Of a stretch of DNA of 64,000 nt, positions 54,855-64,000 are shown piece by piece. The DNA comes from DASRDU01 sp035652435 (lineage in GTDB: Bacteria > Acidobacteriota > Blastocatellia > RBC074). The notes under the pieces are model-generated. The model worked only from the letters and a program-made list of their open reading frames with translations. It did no database searches and had not been told where the DNA came from. Location of the stretch: assembly GCA_035652435.1 (NCBI GenBank), contig DASRDU010000099.1, forward strand, positions 130,453-194,452, in the 5' to 3' direction. The position numbers were made by a program, and so were the translations under genes. The stretch's first letter is position 1. Every line of letters starts with the position of its first letter.

Positions 54855-55826
54855 TCAATATTTCTCTTCCGGCTGCCCTTCAAATTTCTTCGGGTTGATC
54901 GGGCGATTGATCTCAAAATCCCTGATCTCCAGTTCTTCGATGACGCGGCCGTTCAGCACGACGGTCAGGCGATGAGGCAGGAGAACGCCCGCAACCTGCC
55001 GATGATCCGAAAAGCGCAGGTGCATTTCCTGGCGCTGCGGGGGCTTTGCTCTGGCTTTTCTTTCCTGTCTCGCTTTCAGATAAGTGTCGCGAATGTATCT
55101 CGCACTGACGCTCGCGACTTCCACAATGACGGTCTCCCGCGGCGCTTCAACATAAGAGAATACTATCGCGAGCGGCAGGTGCGTCTTCTGATCGAGCAGC
55201 AGCAGCGGTCGGAAAGCGTCATTCCCGACCAGGATGGCATCTGCCGGCCGGTTTTCATAATCCACCTGACCCGCGTAGATCAGTTCGACCGGAAATGACG
55301 GCGGCGTTCGCAGCAGCCAGCCCAGCGTGTAAAACGAGATTTGCGCTCGCGCCGTCTCCGCCTGTCTGGCATAACTTTCCGTGACGTCCGACACGTCAAT
55401 CACGCGGCGATCCTTTTGCGAAGTTTGCGGCGGCAGAGGCGGATTGCGCCACGCCCGGTCGCCATTGAGGACTTCGGCGTAAGTGTATCCGAAGCCCGTC
55501 AGCGTGGAACTCGAAACCTGCTTCCTGAATCTGTCCGGGAACAGAAAATCAACTTCGACTTTCCCCGACACGGTTTTCTCCCTGTCCCTGACTTCGGTGG
55601 GCGAAGTGACGACGGCATACTTCATGAATTGGCGCAGTTTGCCCGAAGCCGAAAGGCTCTGCACTTTGCCTAACGCGTCTTCGCCGCCCAGTGCCATGCG
55701 CGACTGTCTGAGCAGTTCCTGGGCGCGGGCTGACAAAGCTGCTTTGTCAGGAACGTGATCCTGCGCCAGAGTGGCGAGCGACCCGAGCAGCACAAGCGCA
55801 CACACGAGGACAGGTCGGCAACGCAT
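54855..55826 (-). CDS. Secreted LolA-like lipoprotein-carrier-fold protein
   Basis: The 323-residue protein has a signal peptide (LVCALVLLGSLATLAQD). It then reads ALSARAQELLRQSRMALGGE, KVQSLSASGKLRQFMKY and a strand-rich centre (VEVDFLFPDRFRKQV, GFGYTYAEVLNGDRAWRN, PVELIYAGQVDYENRPAD) that fits the half-barrel of outer-membrane lipoprotein-sorting proteins. I chose ATG 55826 because the signal peptide starts there; the open frame extends upstream 75 codons without such features. Possible role: carrying a lipid or lipoprotein through the periplasm. The family is a likely, not a certain, match. Confidence 0.7.
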   Translation of the reverse strand: MRCRPVLVCALVLLGSLATLAQDHVPDKAALSARAQELLRQSRMALGGEDALGKVQSLSASGKLRQFMKYAVVTSPTEVRDREKTVSGKVEVDFLFPDRFRKQVSSSTLTGFGYTYAEVLNGDRAWRNPPLPPQTSQKDRRVIDVSDVTESYARQAETARAQISFYTLGWLLRTPPSFPVELIYAGQVDYENRPADAILVGNDAFRPLLLLDQKTHLPLAIVFSYVEAPRETVIVEVASVSARYIRDTYLKARQERKARAKPPQRQEMHLRFSDHRQVAGVLLPHRLTVVLNGRVIEELEIRDFEINRPINPKKFEGQPEEKY

Positions 55827-56075
55827 GATGAGGTTTTCTTTTGCAGTATTTCCAGCGGTCACAAGCCTGATGACTCCGGCAAAGCCAAACCCGTTGATAT
55901 TCGCGAGTGTAGCCGCCCTGACGCGGGGTTGTCCAATCATCGGAAGGCGCCACCGCGGCTGCGGGCAACCACCATTACCGGAACCGCCGGAAGAAGGCAT
56001 CTGCCACGTAATCATCGGCACAGCAAAAACCGGAAAGAGGGCAATGATCAACAGCGCTGCCGTTGTGAGAAAAGT

Positions 56076-57851
56076 CTACGGAAGGATGGCATAATCAGGT
56101 TTGTAATCAACCATTACTTCAAAAATTCGAGGCCAGGGCAGGTGAATCTGCAGGTCATTCAGGCCGTTAAGTCTGATTGACCGCCCCTGACCATCGTAAA
56201 TCGCCAGCGGATAAGTCCGGCCTTTGAAGTGGTCGGCGAAGAATTTTTCAATCAGCGGGCGCAGCCGCTCTTCAACCTGGCGATTGATCCGGACGTACGT
56301 TTCAGGAGTAAATTCATCGGTCGGATCGGTCGGGTCCTTTCGCAACTCGCTTTCGATCCCGAGGCGCACGATGTCACGGTAGAGGTAATCGCCCGCGAAG
56401 CGGTGCAACAGAAATGAATAGTGCGCCGCGGTCGCGCGCGCGTTTCGTTCGGCGGTATCGTTAAGCCAGCGGCTGAAGAAGACGCGCATATTCGCCGCCG
56501 TAATCGCCGTGCCGAGTGTATTGCCTGCAGTATCCCGGGCGGCGAAGGCCGTGAGCTTATCAACCACGTTATCGCGACTGAGCGCCCTGACGATTCGCTC
56601 ATCGGCACCGCCGTGATGCGGGGCAGGGAACAACACGTCGGCGAGCGCGACGGGGTTGCCGGCCTTCAGGTCGGCGATCATGCGCCCGAGGAAAGCGTCG
56701 AATTCCCTTTCATCTGTCTCAGGCGCGTTGACGTAAAGCGTGTAATCAGCTTTCGCTGGATCGTCCGCGAGCGAGCCGCCCGCGGCTCTGATCTGATTTT
56801 CGACCGTGAACTCGAGCGGGTGATCTTCAGAAGACACAACCACTGTGCGGCTGTTTTCGGATGAATAAACGACCGCGACTTTGACGGTGACGCGGAATTT
56901 ATTCAGCACCGCGCGGCTGACGAGTGACAGCGCGCCCGCGTCGGCGCCGTTGTAAATCGGGACGCGCGATTCGAGTTTGTGAGATCGAAGTTTGGCACTT
57001 AATACTTCCCGGGTCTGGCGGTGCAATCCGTACAGGCGCGCATCGCCCTGAAGCAGAATCAGTGAATCAACTGCGCCCTCACTCGCCAGATCAATCATGG
57101 CCAGATTGACCTGCAGATCGCGTTTGTGCGCCCTGCGGTAATCTTCGATCAGCTTCGGATCAATTCCCTTCTCAAGCTCCCCAAGTTCCGCCGCCAGCTT
57201 TGCCCTCTCCGCCGCATCCCTTGTTTTCATCGCGCGGTCCTTCAGTTCCGACCAGCGCGCCAGCTTGTCGCGCCCCGCCCGATTATTCGCCCCGGCCGTC
57301 GGCGCAACGCCCATGATCGTATTGAAGGCGTAAACCGGAATATTCGGATGCGCCTGCTTGAACCAGCGAAAAAACTCCAGTCGCTGCTTTGCTTCATCGA
57401 ATGGGACTCGCGGCAGGCGCGAAGCGGTCAGCCCACCGTAAGCCAGCATGTCAACTGACACCACCAGGGCATCTACCTTCGTGTAATCCTGCGCCCGCAG
57501 CCATTCATCAATCAGCGCCGCGTTGCCCGGCGTCGTGAATCGTCCGAGCATTTCCGGCGGCGGTGTAACGACGCGATGATCCGCAATCGCTCCGACCATC
57601 TGCGCGAACTGCGTGGCCGCCGGGCGGTCATCAGCGGGGACCAGCATGATAAATCCGGCCGGGCCGGTCGCCATCCCCGGGCGCATCGGTTTCATGGGCT
57701 TCAGTTCAGGGTGTTGTAACTTTTCCCGCTGACTTTGTCCGGGCTGACCCTGTCCGCTTTGCGCGCGGGACAGGAGAGCGTGAGATGTGCAGATGAAGAG
57801 TGGAAGGAGGCAGAAGATAATTCGATGACGATAGTCTGATCCGGATCGCAA
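56076..57851 (-). CDS. DUF4127 family secreted protein
   Basis: The 591-residue protein has a signal peptide (IIFCLLPLFICTSHALLS) after a TTG start preceded by GAGG. The DUF4127 signature is visible: MLVPADDRPAATQFAQMV, VDALVVSVDMLAYGGLTASR and the long conserved C-terminal part. The conserved PxDDRP and SxDxxxYGGL motifs suggest metal-dependent hydrolysis, but no function has been demonstrated to my knowledge. It is probably periplasmic. Confidence 0.85.
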   Translation of the reverse strand: MRSGSDYRHRIIFCLLPLFICTSHALLSRAQSGQGQPGQSQREKLQHPELKPMKPMRPGMATGPAGFIMLVPADDRPAATQFAQMVGAIADHRVVTPPPEMLGRFTTPGNAALIDEWLRAQDYTKVDALVVSVDMLAYGGLTASRLPRVPFDEAKQRLEFFRWFKQAHPNIPVYAFNTIMGVAPTAGANNRAGRDKLARWSELKDRAMKTRDAAERAKLAAELGELEKGIDPKLIEDYRRAHKRDLQVNLAMIDLASEGAVDSLILLQGDARLYGLHRQTREVLSAKLRSHKLESRVPIYNGADAGALSLVSRAVLNKFRVTVKVAVVYSSENSRTVVVSSEDHPLEFTVENQIRAAGGSLADDPAKADYTLYVNAPETDEREFDAFLGRMIADLKAGNPVALADVLFPAPHHGGADERIVRALSRDNVVDKLTAFAARDTAGNTLGTAITAANMRVFFSRWLNDTAERNARATAAHYSFLLHRFAGDYLYRDIVRLGIESELRKDPTDPTDEFTPETYVRINRQVEERLRPLIEKFFADHFKGRTYPLAIYDGQGRSIRLNGLNDLQIHLPWPRIFEVMVDYKPDYAILP

Positions 57852-57994
57852 GATGGCCTCGAAATACGGGGCGATTGTTAGGCAACGGGGATGCCTCTCC
57901 TGCTGACGCAGGGCGGAAAATGTTCGGGGGTGCCCTGTCCTGGCGGAAGCTGTTTTATACCTTTGCGGGTCGGAGGCGTCAAGCAGATCGCTGA

Positions 57995-58023
57995 TTGCAG
58001 ATTCCCGGCCCGGAACTTATAAT
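57995..58023 (+). promoter_or_regulatory. Probable sigma-70 promoter of the metallophosphoesterase gene
   Basis: TTGCAG at 57995-58000 and a perfect TATAAT at 58018-58023 are separated by exactly 17 bases, about 87 bases before the start codon. Confidence 0.55.
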
Positions 58024-58109
58024 TCGCAGCCGAAGTCGTCAGGAAAGCCGCCGGAGCCTTCACTTCACCAGATACTTCGCGCAGAGTTCACCTGAGGATT
58101 ATATTCACG

Positions 58110-59003
58110 ATGAGTAATCCCGTTATTTTACGTTTCCGTCAGCGCCGCGCCGCGCGACTCGAGCGTCGTCTCGAGCGGCGCGGGCAACGGCCCCTGATCA
58201 GACAAAAGCTCGCGGCCTTTCTGCACACCGCCGCACTCGAACCTTATCAGTTTGAAATCACCCACCAGCCGATCAGGATTCCCCGGCTGCCCGCTGAATT
58301 TCACGGTTTCCGCATCGTCCAGCTTTCGGACGTCCATCACAGTTCATTCCTCGATGAAGCCAATATTGCCGAGGCTGTGCGCCGCGCCAACGCGCTCGAA
58401 CCCGACCTGATCGCGCTGACCGGTGATTACATTTCGCACGCTACAGACTACATCGCCGGGTGCGCGCGGGTACTCGGGCAACTCCGGGCATCACACGGGG
58501 TCTTCGCCGTGCTGGGCAATCACGACCATTGGACGGATGGTGCGATGATGGCTGAAGCTTTGGAGGCTGAAGGCATCCGCGTGCTGTGCAACGAACACAC
58601 CCGGATTCATCGCGGTCGGGCGAATCTGTGCGTGGCCGGAATTGATGACGTCATGGTCAAACGCGACGACCTGCCGGCCGCACTCGCGGGCACGACCTGC
58701 GAAGAAGCGCGCGTCCTGCTCGCCCACAACCCGGCCATCATTCGCGAAGCCGCGCGCGCCGGAGTGGATCTGGTCCTTTCCGGCCACACGCACGGCGGTC
58801 AGATCAACTGGCAACTGCTGACCGGAAAAAAAGACACGCCCCTCAGACGCTGGCTCCAGCGCCCCAGCCGCCGCTTCCTGCGCGGACACGCGGTTCTCGG
58901 TTCCACTCAGCTTTACGTCAATCGCGGCCTCGGCACGGTGGTCGTGCCGCTGCGCTACGGCTGCCCGCCGGAAATCACTTTGCTTGAACTGCAGAAGCGG
59001 TGA
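58110..59003 (+). CDS. YkuE-like metallophosphoesterase
   Basis: The 297-residue protein is a calcineurin-like metallophosphatase. The metal motifs are RIVQLSDVHHSSF, LIALTGDYISH, AVLGNHDHWTD, VLLAHNPA and LVLSGHTHGGQI, all in order. This is the YkuE/YaeI type, which often acts on lipid A or UDP-sugar phosphates at the membrane. The N-terminus is basic and no signal peptide is evident. A ribosome site (GAGGA) stands 13 bases before the ATG and a good promoter lies further upstream. Confidence 0.9.
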   Translation: MSNPVILRFRQRRAARLERRLERRGQRPLIRQKLAAFLHTAALEPYQFEITHQPIRIPRLPAEFHGFRIVQLSDVHHSSFLDEANIAEAVRRANALEPDLIALTGDYISHATDYIAGCARVLGQLRASHGVFAVLGNHDHWTDGAMMAEALEAEGIRVLCNEHTRIHRGRANLCVAGIDDVMVKRDDLPAALAGTTCEEARVLLAHNPAIIREAARAGVDLVLSGHTHGGQINWQLLTGKKDTPLRRWLQRPSRRFLRGHAVLGSTQLYVNRGLGTVVVPLRYGCPPEITLLELQKR

Positions 59004-59075
59004 AGCCGAAATCGGGCAGCGGGCGCAGCCTCAGCGAGGCAGGCTGAGACTGACAGCGCAACCCCCCGGGCTGAC

Positions 59076-59636
59076 TCACTCTTCTCCATTCACTGCAACA
59101 GCCTCATCACCATACCGTCGCCGCCGGAATTCTCTGATCTGACCGGCCGTGAACAAACGACGATGACCCAGACTGCGCTTCGGGCGCAGCTCTCCATTCT
59201 GGCAGTAACCGAGCAGCGTCAACTGTCCCACCCCGAGCATCCGTGCTGCTTCCGGTTCGCTCAATTCAACATCGTCGCTGAGGTCGGCAAAAGAGCCTGA
59301 ACACTCGTGAATCGCCGCCCCCAGCGGCGTCGCCCAGAACAGCGCCGGGATCTCGCCTTCGTGACTCGGAGCCTTGCCGAAAAGAATTCGCAGCAGCTGT
59401 TTGCAGGTGCTGTAAACGTCCGGGACTTCACGAATGCCAGCGGCGTGATCAAATGCATCGCGCATCATCTGAGCCAGCGGACACGTGCTGGTCTGCTCAA
59501 TGGTCGGGGACTTGATTTCAGAACCGGGCAGGATCAGTTGCGCGATCACCCAGCGCGCTTCGTGAAAAACACGACTGACTTGGGCGCGAATGTCATCTTC
59601 GATTTCCCGGGGCGTGAACTCAAACGATTTTTTCAT
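59076..59636 (-). CDS. MerR/excisionase-type helix-turn-helix protein
   Basis: The 186-residue protein has an N-terminal helical region without known motif and a C-terminal DNA-binding module EPEAARMLGVGQLTLLGYCQ, then SLGHRRLFTAGQIREF, which fits the MerR/HTH-17 winged helix used by excisionases and MerR regulators. The ATG at 59636 was preferred to a GTG at 59684, which has no good ribosome site. It faces the TonB-dependent receptor gene across a long gap and could regulate it, which is a guess. Confidence 0.72.
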   Translation of the reverse strand: MKKSFEFTPREIEDDIRAQVSRVFHEARWVIAQLILPGSEIKSPTIEQTSTCPLAQMMRDAFDHAAGIREVPDVYSTCKQLLRILFGKAPSHEGEIPALFWATPLGAAIHECSGSFADLSDDVELSEPEAARMLGVGQLTLLGYCQNGELRPKRSLGHRRLFTAGQIREFRRRRYGDEAVAVNGEE

Positions 59637-60028
59637 AATTGAGCGTCTGCTCTGCAATGCCGCAATCTGCTCTGACCGTAGCACGGCCCGTCACTTACTG
59701 TAAACGTCAAACAGTTATTGTAAAAATCCAAAATAATTGATGAATATCAGAAGCTCTGACCATTTTTGATAAAAGTTTCTATGAAAATCTGGCCGTTCGG
59801 CACTCTGATCTCCAGAAAACCAAATGAAATTCATAAAAATGGATGAAGTAAACAAATTTCCGTATGTAGGAGTCCCATAAGTTTCCTAGTTACAACACCA
59901 GATGGTATAGAGTCCATCGGCATAAGACTTGCACACTTATAAGAATTCACCGAATTTACATTTTGGAACCGAATCGGAATTTCTGATTCCATCAACACAA
60001 AAGCCTATCAAAACAGGAGGTAACTACC
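59637..60028. other. 392-bp A+T-rich intergenic region before the receptor gene
   Basis: This gap is clearly more A+T-rich than its surroundings and contains the divergent promoters of the HTH protein and the receptor. Two similar blocks, TTACTGTAAAC near 59694 and TTATTGTAAAA near 59714, could be operator half-sites. No small gene was found. Confidence 0.45.
59883..59911 (+). promoter_or_regulatory. Possible extended -10 promoter of the receptor gene
   Basis: TATAGA at 59906-59911 is preceded by TGG, giving an extended -10 (TGnTATAGA), with TTCCTA 17 bases further upstream at 59883-59888. The receptor start is about 120 bases downstream. Confidence 0.4.
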
Positions 60029-63000
60029 TTGAAGTTTCTGAACAGATTTCTTGTCCTGTCCTGTCTCTTAAGCTTGTTTGTTGGAACCGCAACAGCTCAG
60101 AACGCTCTCGGGCGCATTGCCGGAACCGTGAGGGATCAGGCTGGCGCCGTAGTTCCCGGGGCAAAAGTGACTCTCACCAACGAAACCACCGGACAACTGA
60201 TCCAGACGACGACCTCGAATAATGAGGGTGTGTTCCTGTTTCCACAGCTGACGCCATCCTCCTACACCGTCAGGATCGAGATGGCCGGATTCAAGTCAGT
60301 CGCTTATAACGAAGTGAAGGTTGACCCCGGACAGGAGTATTCGCTCGTAGCGTCTTTGGAAGTCGGACAGGCCGGCGAGGTCGTTCAGGTCACGGCCGGG
60401 GCCGATCTGGTCAACACCAGCAATCCGGAAATCAACAATACTGTCATCCGCCGTCAGATTGTTGACCTGCCGCTGAATGGTCGCAACCCGATTGAACTGA
60501 TCAGACTTCAGGCCGGTGTCGTCGGGCTGCCCACGCGCACCAACACAACGATCAACGGCGGTCGCCCGACCTGGACGCAGCTGACGCAGGACGGCATCAA
60601 CATACAGGACAACTTCATCCGCACCAACTCGCTTGACTTTGTCCCCAATCGCCCGACCACGGATACGATTGCCGAGTTCACCATCACTACCAATACCCAG
60701 GGCGCAGATTCAGCCGGCGGGGCTTCTCAGGTCAAACTGGTGACGCCCGCAGGAACCAACCAGTTTCATGGCAGCCTTTACGAGTTCAACCGCAACTCGG
60801 CTTTCGCTGCCAACAGCTGGTTCAATAACCGGACGATAAATGCCAGCACCGGTAAATCCGTCCCGCGTCCTTTCCTCAACCGCAATCAGTTTGGCGGTAA
60901 TATCAGCGGGCCGGTGCTTGTTCCGAAGAAAGTTTTCGGCCCGCTCGGTGGCTGGAATGACAACAAGGATAAACTCTTCTTCTTCTTTAGCTATGAAGGC
61001 TTCCGCCAACGCACTCAGACGACACAGAACAATACGATCCCGGCAAATAATGATTTCCTGACCGGCGTGTTCAGATATGTACGCCCGAGTGATAGTTCAG
61101 TACAGGCAGTCAATGTTCTCTCCATCCTGCCGGGGGTAACACTGGATCCCAAGGTGAAGAACCTGCTTCTGGATCCGGTGCCGCCTGCATCCCAGGTCAA
61201 CAACTTTGACGTGGGTAACTCGACCGCAACACGTATCCTCAACACGGCGGGCTACCGGTTCAATCAGGGCGACGTGAACGACCGTAACCAGTACGGCTTC
61301 CGCTTTGATTATCAGGCGAATGAAAGGCATCGTTTTGAGTTCATCCACACCCATTTCAAGGAAATAGATGACCGCACCGATCTTGATTTAATTAACCAGC
61401 GCCCCAAGGTCTTCACCGATGCCAATGTCAGGTTGTATGTCGGCGCCTGGCGCTGGACGGTCACGCCGAAGCTGCAGAATGAATTGCGCATCGGCGCAAA
61501 CCTGGCGCCGGTGGATTTCAAGTCGAATGAGAATTTCAGCGGGTTTATCTGGAATATTCCCTTCCTCACTCTCCGCGAGGCGAACTTCCAGCCTCAGGGA
61601 CGCAACACGCGGACGTTTCAGTACATTGACAACGCTTCGTACGTCGCCGGCAATCACTCGCTCCAGTTCGGCGGCAGCCTCCAGCGGATCAAGGTTAACC
61701 CTTACAACTTTGCCGGGCGGTTCCCGACTGTGAATTTTGGCTTCAGTTCTGCTGCCCCTGCCAGTGTTCAGTTGACTGCGGCGAACTTCCCGGGCGGGTC
61801 AATCAGTGCCACTGATCTGGCCAACGCGAATGCGTTGCGGACTTTCCTCGGAGGTGTCGTCAGTTCGGTATCACAAACCTTCCAGGTCAAAGACAAAACT
61901 TCCGGCTTCGTCGGCGGCATTCCGAATGACCGTAACTTCATCCTCGACAACTGGTCGTCTTACCTGCAGGATAACTGGCGCATCAGGCCCAATCTCAGTC
62001 TTCGCCTCGGGTTGAAGTGGGAATATTTCAGTCCACTCAGGGAGGAAGACGATCTGCAACTCCTGCCCGTCATCAGCGGGGATGTGAGATCAACCCTGCT
62101 TAGCCAGAACGCGACACTTGATTTCGTCAAGGGCGATTTCTACAAAAAGGATCTCAACAATTTCGGCCCCTCAGTCGGCTTCGCATGGGATCCGTTCAAG
62201 GACGGTAAGACTTCAGTTCGCGCGGGCTACACTATGACCTTCGTCAATGAGGAGACCATTACCGTCGGACGCGCCGCCTCAAACAGTAACAGCGGGTTGT
62301 CAACGGGGGCATCGCTGCTTAATCAGTATGCTACCGTTAATGCTGGCGTCCCTGTCATCCCCACGCCGACCTTCAAGGTTCCCCGCACTTATGCTGATCA
62401 GCTGGCGCTGAGTCTGACTTCCAGCGCGTTCGCGATTGATCCCAATATCAAACAGCCGTACGTTCACCAGATCAGTTTCAGTATTGAACGTGAATTGTTC
62501 TGGGATCTGGCGGTTGAGGGACGCTACGTCAGCACGATGGGCAGAGATGTCTGGCGTGGCATTGAGCTGAATCAGCTCGGTTTCAGTAACGCCTTCCTGC
62601 AGGATTTCCTGAAGGCGCGCAGCAACGGATTTATTGCGCTCAACACTCCGGCCACGACCCCGGGCTGCACGGCTGCAACCTGCGGCGTCTTCAACCCCGA
62701 TTACAATGCCAACCTGCCGGGCAGCCAGCAAATCCCTGAGATAACAAAATTTGGTGGTGGCCTGCTGACTCAGGCCGCCGTCAGAAGTGCGATTCAGACA
62801 GGGCAACCGGCCAGCTTGGCCAGCACTTACATCACTTCCACCGCCAGCCGCAGTGCGGCCTTGGGAGCGGGCTTCCTGCCGAATCCGGGTATTTTCGGCG
62901 CGGGCCTGATTCTGAACGGAGGGACGACTGATTATCACGCTTTCCAGGGTGAAATTCGCCGCCGCTTCAAGAACGGCATCTTTGGTCAGATGAACTATAC

Positions 63001-63745
63001 CTTCAGCAAGGTGCTGACCAACTCAGCTGGCACCGCGCAGAATCGGTTCGAGCCTTACGTTGACAATGCGCGTTCTGAGATTGACAAAACGCGTGCCGAG
63101 TTCGACGTGACTCACGTGATCAATGCCAGCATGATTTATGAACTTCCCTTCGGGAGGGGGAAACGTTTCCTCGGCAACACAAACGGTGTTTTCGATCGGA
63201 TCATCGGAGGCTGGCAGGTCAGTTCGATCGTCCACTATCAGAGTGGCGCCCCGATCTCCATCCTGTCAGGGCGCGGCACGTTCAGTAACACCGGGAGCAA
63301 TCCTGCCGTTTCGACTCTGACGCGTGACCAGATCAAGGACCTGTTTGGCATCCGCAAGATGCCCGACGGCCGGGTGTTTTACATTGACCCCAAAGTCACT
63401 GATCCGGCTACCGGGCGCGCAGTGGGGGCTGATAATCTCGGCAACACTGCCGGGTTCAGCGGTCAGGTCTTCTTCCACCCCACAGCCGGAAATATAGGCA
63501 CGTTACAGCGATTGCAGTTTGATGGCCCGTCTCAGACCTCCTGGGACTTCTCGGCGATCAAACGCATCCGTTTCGATGCTGAAGGGGTAAGGAATCTGGA
63601 GTTCCGCGCTGACTTCTTCAACTTCCTCAATCACCCCCTCTTCTTTGTGGGCGATTACAACATTGACAGTACTCAGTTCGGAAGAATCACGAGTCTGAAC
63701 TTCGGCGCGCGCGTCGTGCAGCTTTCTTTGAAGTTCAATTTCTAG
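60029..63745 (+). CDS. TonB-dependent receptor, Oar-like
   Basis: The 1238-residue outer-membrane protein starts at TTG 60029, eight bases after a strong AGGAGG, and has a signal peptide (FLVLSCLLSLFVGTATAQ). A carboxypeptidase-regulatory beta domain follows (GRIAGTVRDQAGAVVPGAKV, about 27-110), then a plug with INNTVIRRQIVDLPLNGRNP, and a barrel of about 900 residues rich in aromatic residues ending in QLSLKFNF. This is the Oar/CarboxypepD_reg TonB receptor type abundant in Acidobacteria, taking up large substrates such as glycans. The terminal phenylalanine is typical for an outer-membrane barrel. A terminator follows. Confidence 0.93.
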   Translation: MKFLNRFLVLSCLLSLFVGTATAQNALGRIAGTVRDQAGAVVPGAKVTLTNETTGQLIQTTTSNNEGVFLFPQLTPSSYTVRIEMAGFKSVAYNEVKVDPGQEYSLVASLEVGQAGEVVQVTAGADLVNTSNPEINNTVIRRQIVDLPLNGRNPIELIRLQAGVVGLPTRTNTTINGGRPTWTQLTQDGINIQDNFIRTNSLDFVPNRPTTDTIAEFTITTNTQGADSAGGASQVKLVTPAGTNQFHGSLYEFNRNSAFAANSWFNNRTINASTGKSVPRPFLNRNQFGGNISGPVLVPKKVFGPLGGWNDNKDKLFFFFSYEGFRQRTQTTQNNTIPANNDFLTGVFRYVRPSDSSVQAVNVLSILPGVTLDPKVKNLLLDPVPPASQVNNFDVGNSTATRILNTAGYRFNQGDVNDRNQYGFRFDYQANERHRFEFIHTHFKEIDDRTDLDLINQRPKVFTDANVRLYVGAWRWTVTPKLQNELRIGANLAPVDFKSNENFSGFIWNIPFLTLREANFQPQGRNTRTFQYIDNASYVAGNHSLQFGGSLQRIKVNPYNFAGRFPTVNFGFSSAAPASVQLTAANFPGGSISATDLANANALRTFLGGVVSSVSQTFQVKDKTSGFVGGIPNDRNFILDNWSSYLQDNWRIRPNLSLRLGLKWEYFSPLREEDDLQLLPVISGDVRSTLLSQNATLDFVKGDFYKKDLNNFGPSVGFAWDPFKDGKTSVRAGYTMTFVNEETITVGRAASNSNSGLSTGASLLNQYATVNAGVPVIPTPTFKVPRTYADQLALSLTSSAFAIDPNIKQPYVHQISFSIERELFWDLAVEGRYVSTMGRDVWRGIELNQLGFSNAFLQDFLKARSNGFIALNTPATTPGCTAATCGVFNPDYNANLPGSQQIPEITKFGGGLLTQAAVRSAIQTGQPASLASTYITSTASRSAALGAGFLPNPGIFGAGLILNGGTTDYHAFQGEIRRRFKNGIFGQMNYTFSKVLTNSAGTAQNRFEPYVDNARSEIDKTRAEFDVTHVINASMIYELPFGRGKRFLGNTNGVFDRIIGGWQVSSIVHYQSGAPISILSGRGTFSNTGSNPAVSTLTRDQIKDLFGIRKMPDGRVFYIDPKVTDPATGRAVGADNLGNTAGFSGQVFFHPTAGNIGTLQRLQFDGPSQTSWDFSAIKRIRFDAEGVRNLEFRADFFNFLNHPLFFVGDYNIDSTQFGRITSLNFGARVVQLSLKFNF

Positions 63746-63802
63746 TGACACCTCACTGTCATTGGATCGGGATGCGCAATCCTGCGATGACGTACAGTCG
63801 AA

Positions 63803-63847
63803 GGGAAGGCCGGGGCTGATATTGCTCCGGCCTTCCCGTTTTTATTT
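63803..63847 (+). terminator. Intrinsic terminator of the receptor gene
   Basis: An 11-bp perfect stem (63803-63813 with 63827-63837) with a 13-base loop is followed by GTTTTTATTT. It stands 58 bases after the stop. Confidence 0.88.
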
Positions 63848-63913
63848 ACGACTCGTGCAATTACTGAGCGTCTCATAATTTGCTAAACTTTTCTGACATG
63901 CTAAAACTACCGC

Positions 63914-64000
63914 ATGTCAAAGCACCAATCATCAACCGGCTGGAAAGAAAGACGTCGCCTCCAGGCACTTGAACTCAAGCGCCAGGGCTGGAAGCAAAAA
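63914..64000 (+). CDS. N-terminus of a probable IS630-type transposase (cut by window end)
   Basis: Only the first 29 codons are inside the window. They read MSKHQSSTGWKERRRLQALE followed by LKRQGWKQK, which matches the start of IS630/Tc1-like transposases, where a helix-turn-helix region begins with the pattern ELKRQGWKQKDIA. It follows the receptor terminator at once. The frame is open to the last base. Family assignment rests on this short N-terminus, so it is moderate. Confidence 0.55.
   Translation, partial: MSKHQSSTGWKERRRLQALELKRQGWKQK

Overview
The window is a 64-kb piece of a G+C-rich bacterial chromosome, carried almost entirely by protein-coding genes on both strands with short gaps. 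No rRNA, tRNA or CRISPR array was seen. The gene content (menaquinone-type UbiE/MenG, an Oar-like TonB-dependent receptor with an N-terminal carboxypeptidase-regulatory domain, zinc-ribbon membrane proteins, DUF4127, several ceramidase-fold proteins, many short palindromic repeats) suggests a Gram-negative, diderm heterotroph, most likely Acidobacteriota and perhaps Blastocatellia. That placement is an inference; no marker RNA is present.

Layout. 1-5.5 kb: end of an M16 peptidase, ubiE/menG, and the tldD/tldE modulator-protease pair, which is split by a small low-G+C cysteine-rich gene. 5.6-12 kb: a stand-alone penicillin-binding transpeptidase, an NtrB/NtrC-like two-component pair, a Cof-type HAD phosphatase and a cyclophilin. 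12-15.2 kb (minus strand): a BON-like secreted protein, a zinc-ribbon membrane protein, queF and a DHH phosphoesterase. 15.4-24 kb: a 1944-residue secreted protein with HEAT-like, transglutaminase and TPR regions, followed on the same strand by clpS and clpA. 24-29.4 kb: quinone oxidoreductase, a low-G+C type II restriction-modification island (small zinc-ribbon protein, endonuclease, gamma-class adenine methyltransferase), and a secreted protein of unknown function. 29.5-33.6 kb: a LytS/LytTR two-component pair with palindromic repeats inside and after it, then an APC-family amino-acid permease.

33.7-42.6 kb reads as a lipid/acyl-CoA and oxidoreductase neighbourhood: three short-chain dehydrogenases, a thiolase, a phosphotransferase of the ACAD10 type, an LLM-class flavin enzyme, a DJ-1/PfpI protein and a ceramidase-fold protein. 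42.7-44.7 kb pairs a class I aminotransferase with an omega-amidase-like nitrilase. 44.6-49.7 kb (minus strand) carries a PIG-L deacetylase, two more ceramidase-fold proteins and a PHP-type metallohydrolase, all apparently exported. 49.9-58 kb: a type B carboxylesterase, a small membrane protein next to an unusual SPFH/flotillin-like protein with three repeated modules, a LolA-like secreted protein and a DUF4127 protein. 58-64 kb: a YkuE-like metallophosphoesterase, a MerR/excisionase-type HTH protein, a large TonB-dependent receptor, and the first codons of a probable IS630-type transposase at the window edge.

The most interesting items are the modular SPFH protein and its partner, the giant transglutaminase protein upstream of clpS-clpA, three ceramidase-fold paralogues that all lack the expected nucleophile serine, the low-G+C gene between tldD and tldE, the restriction-modification island, and at least three classes of nested palindromic elements, one of which supplies the 3' end of a kinase gene.
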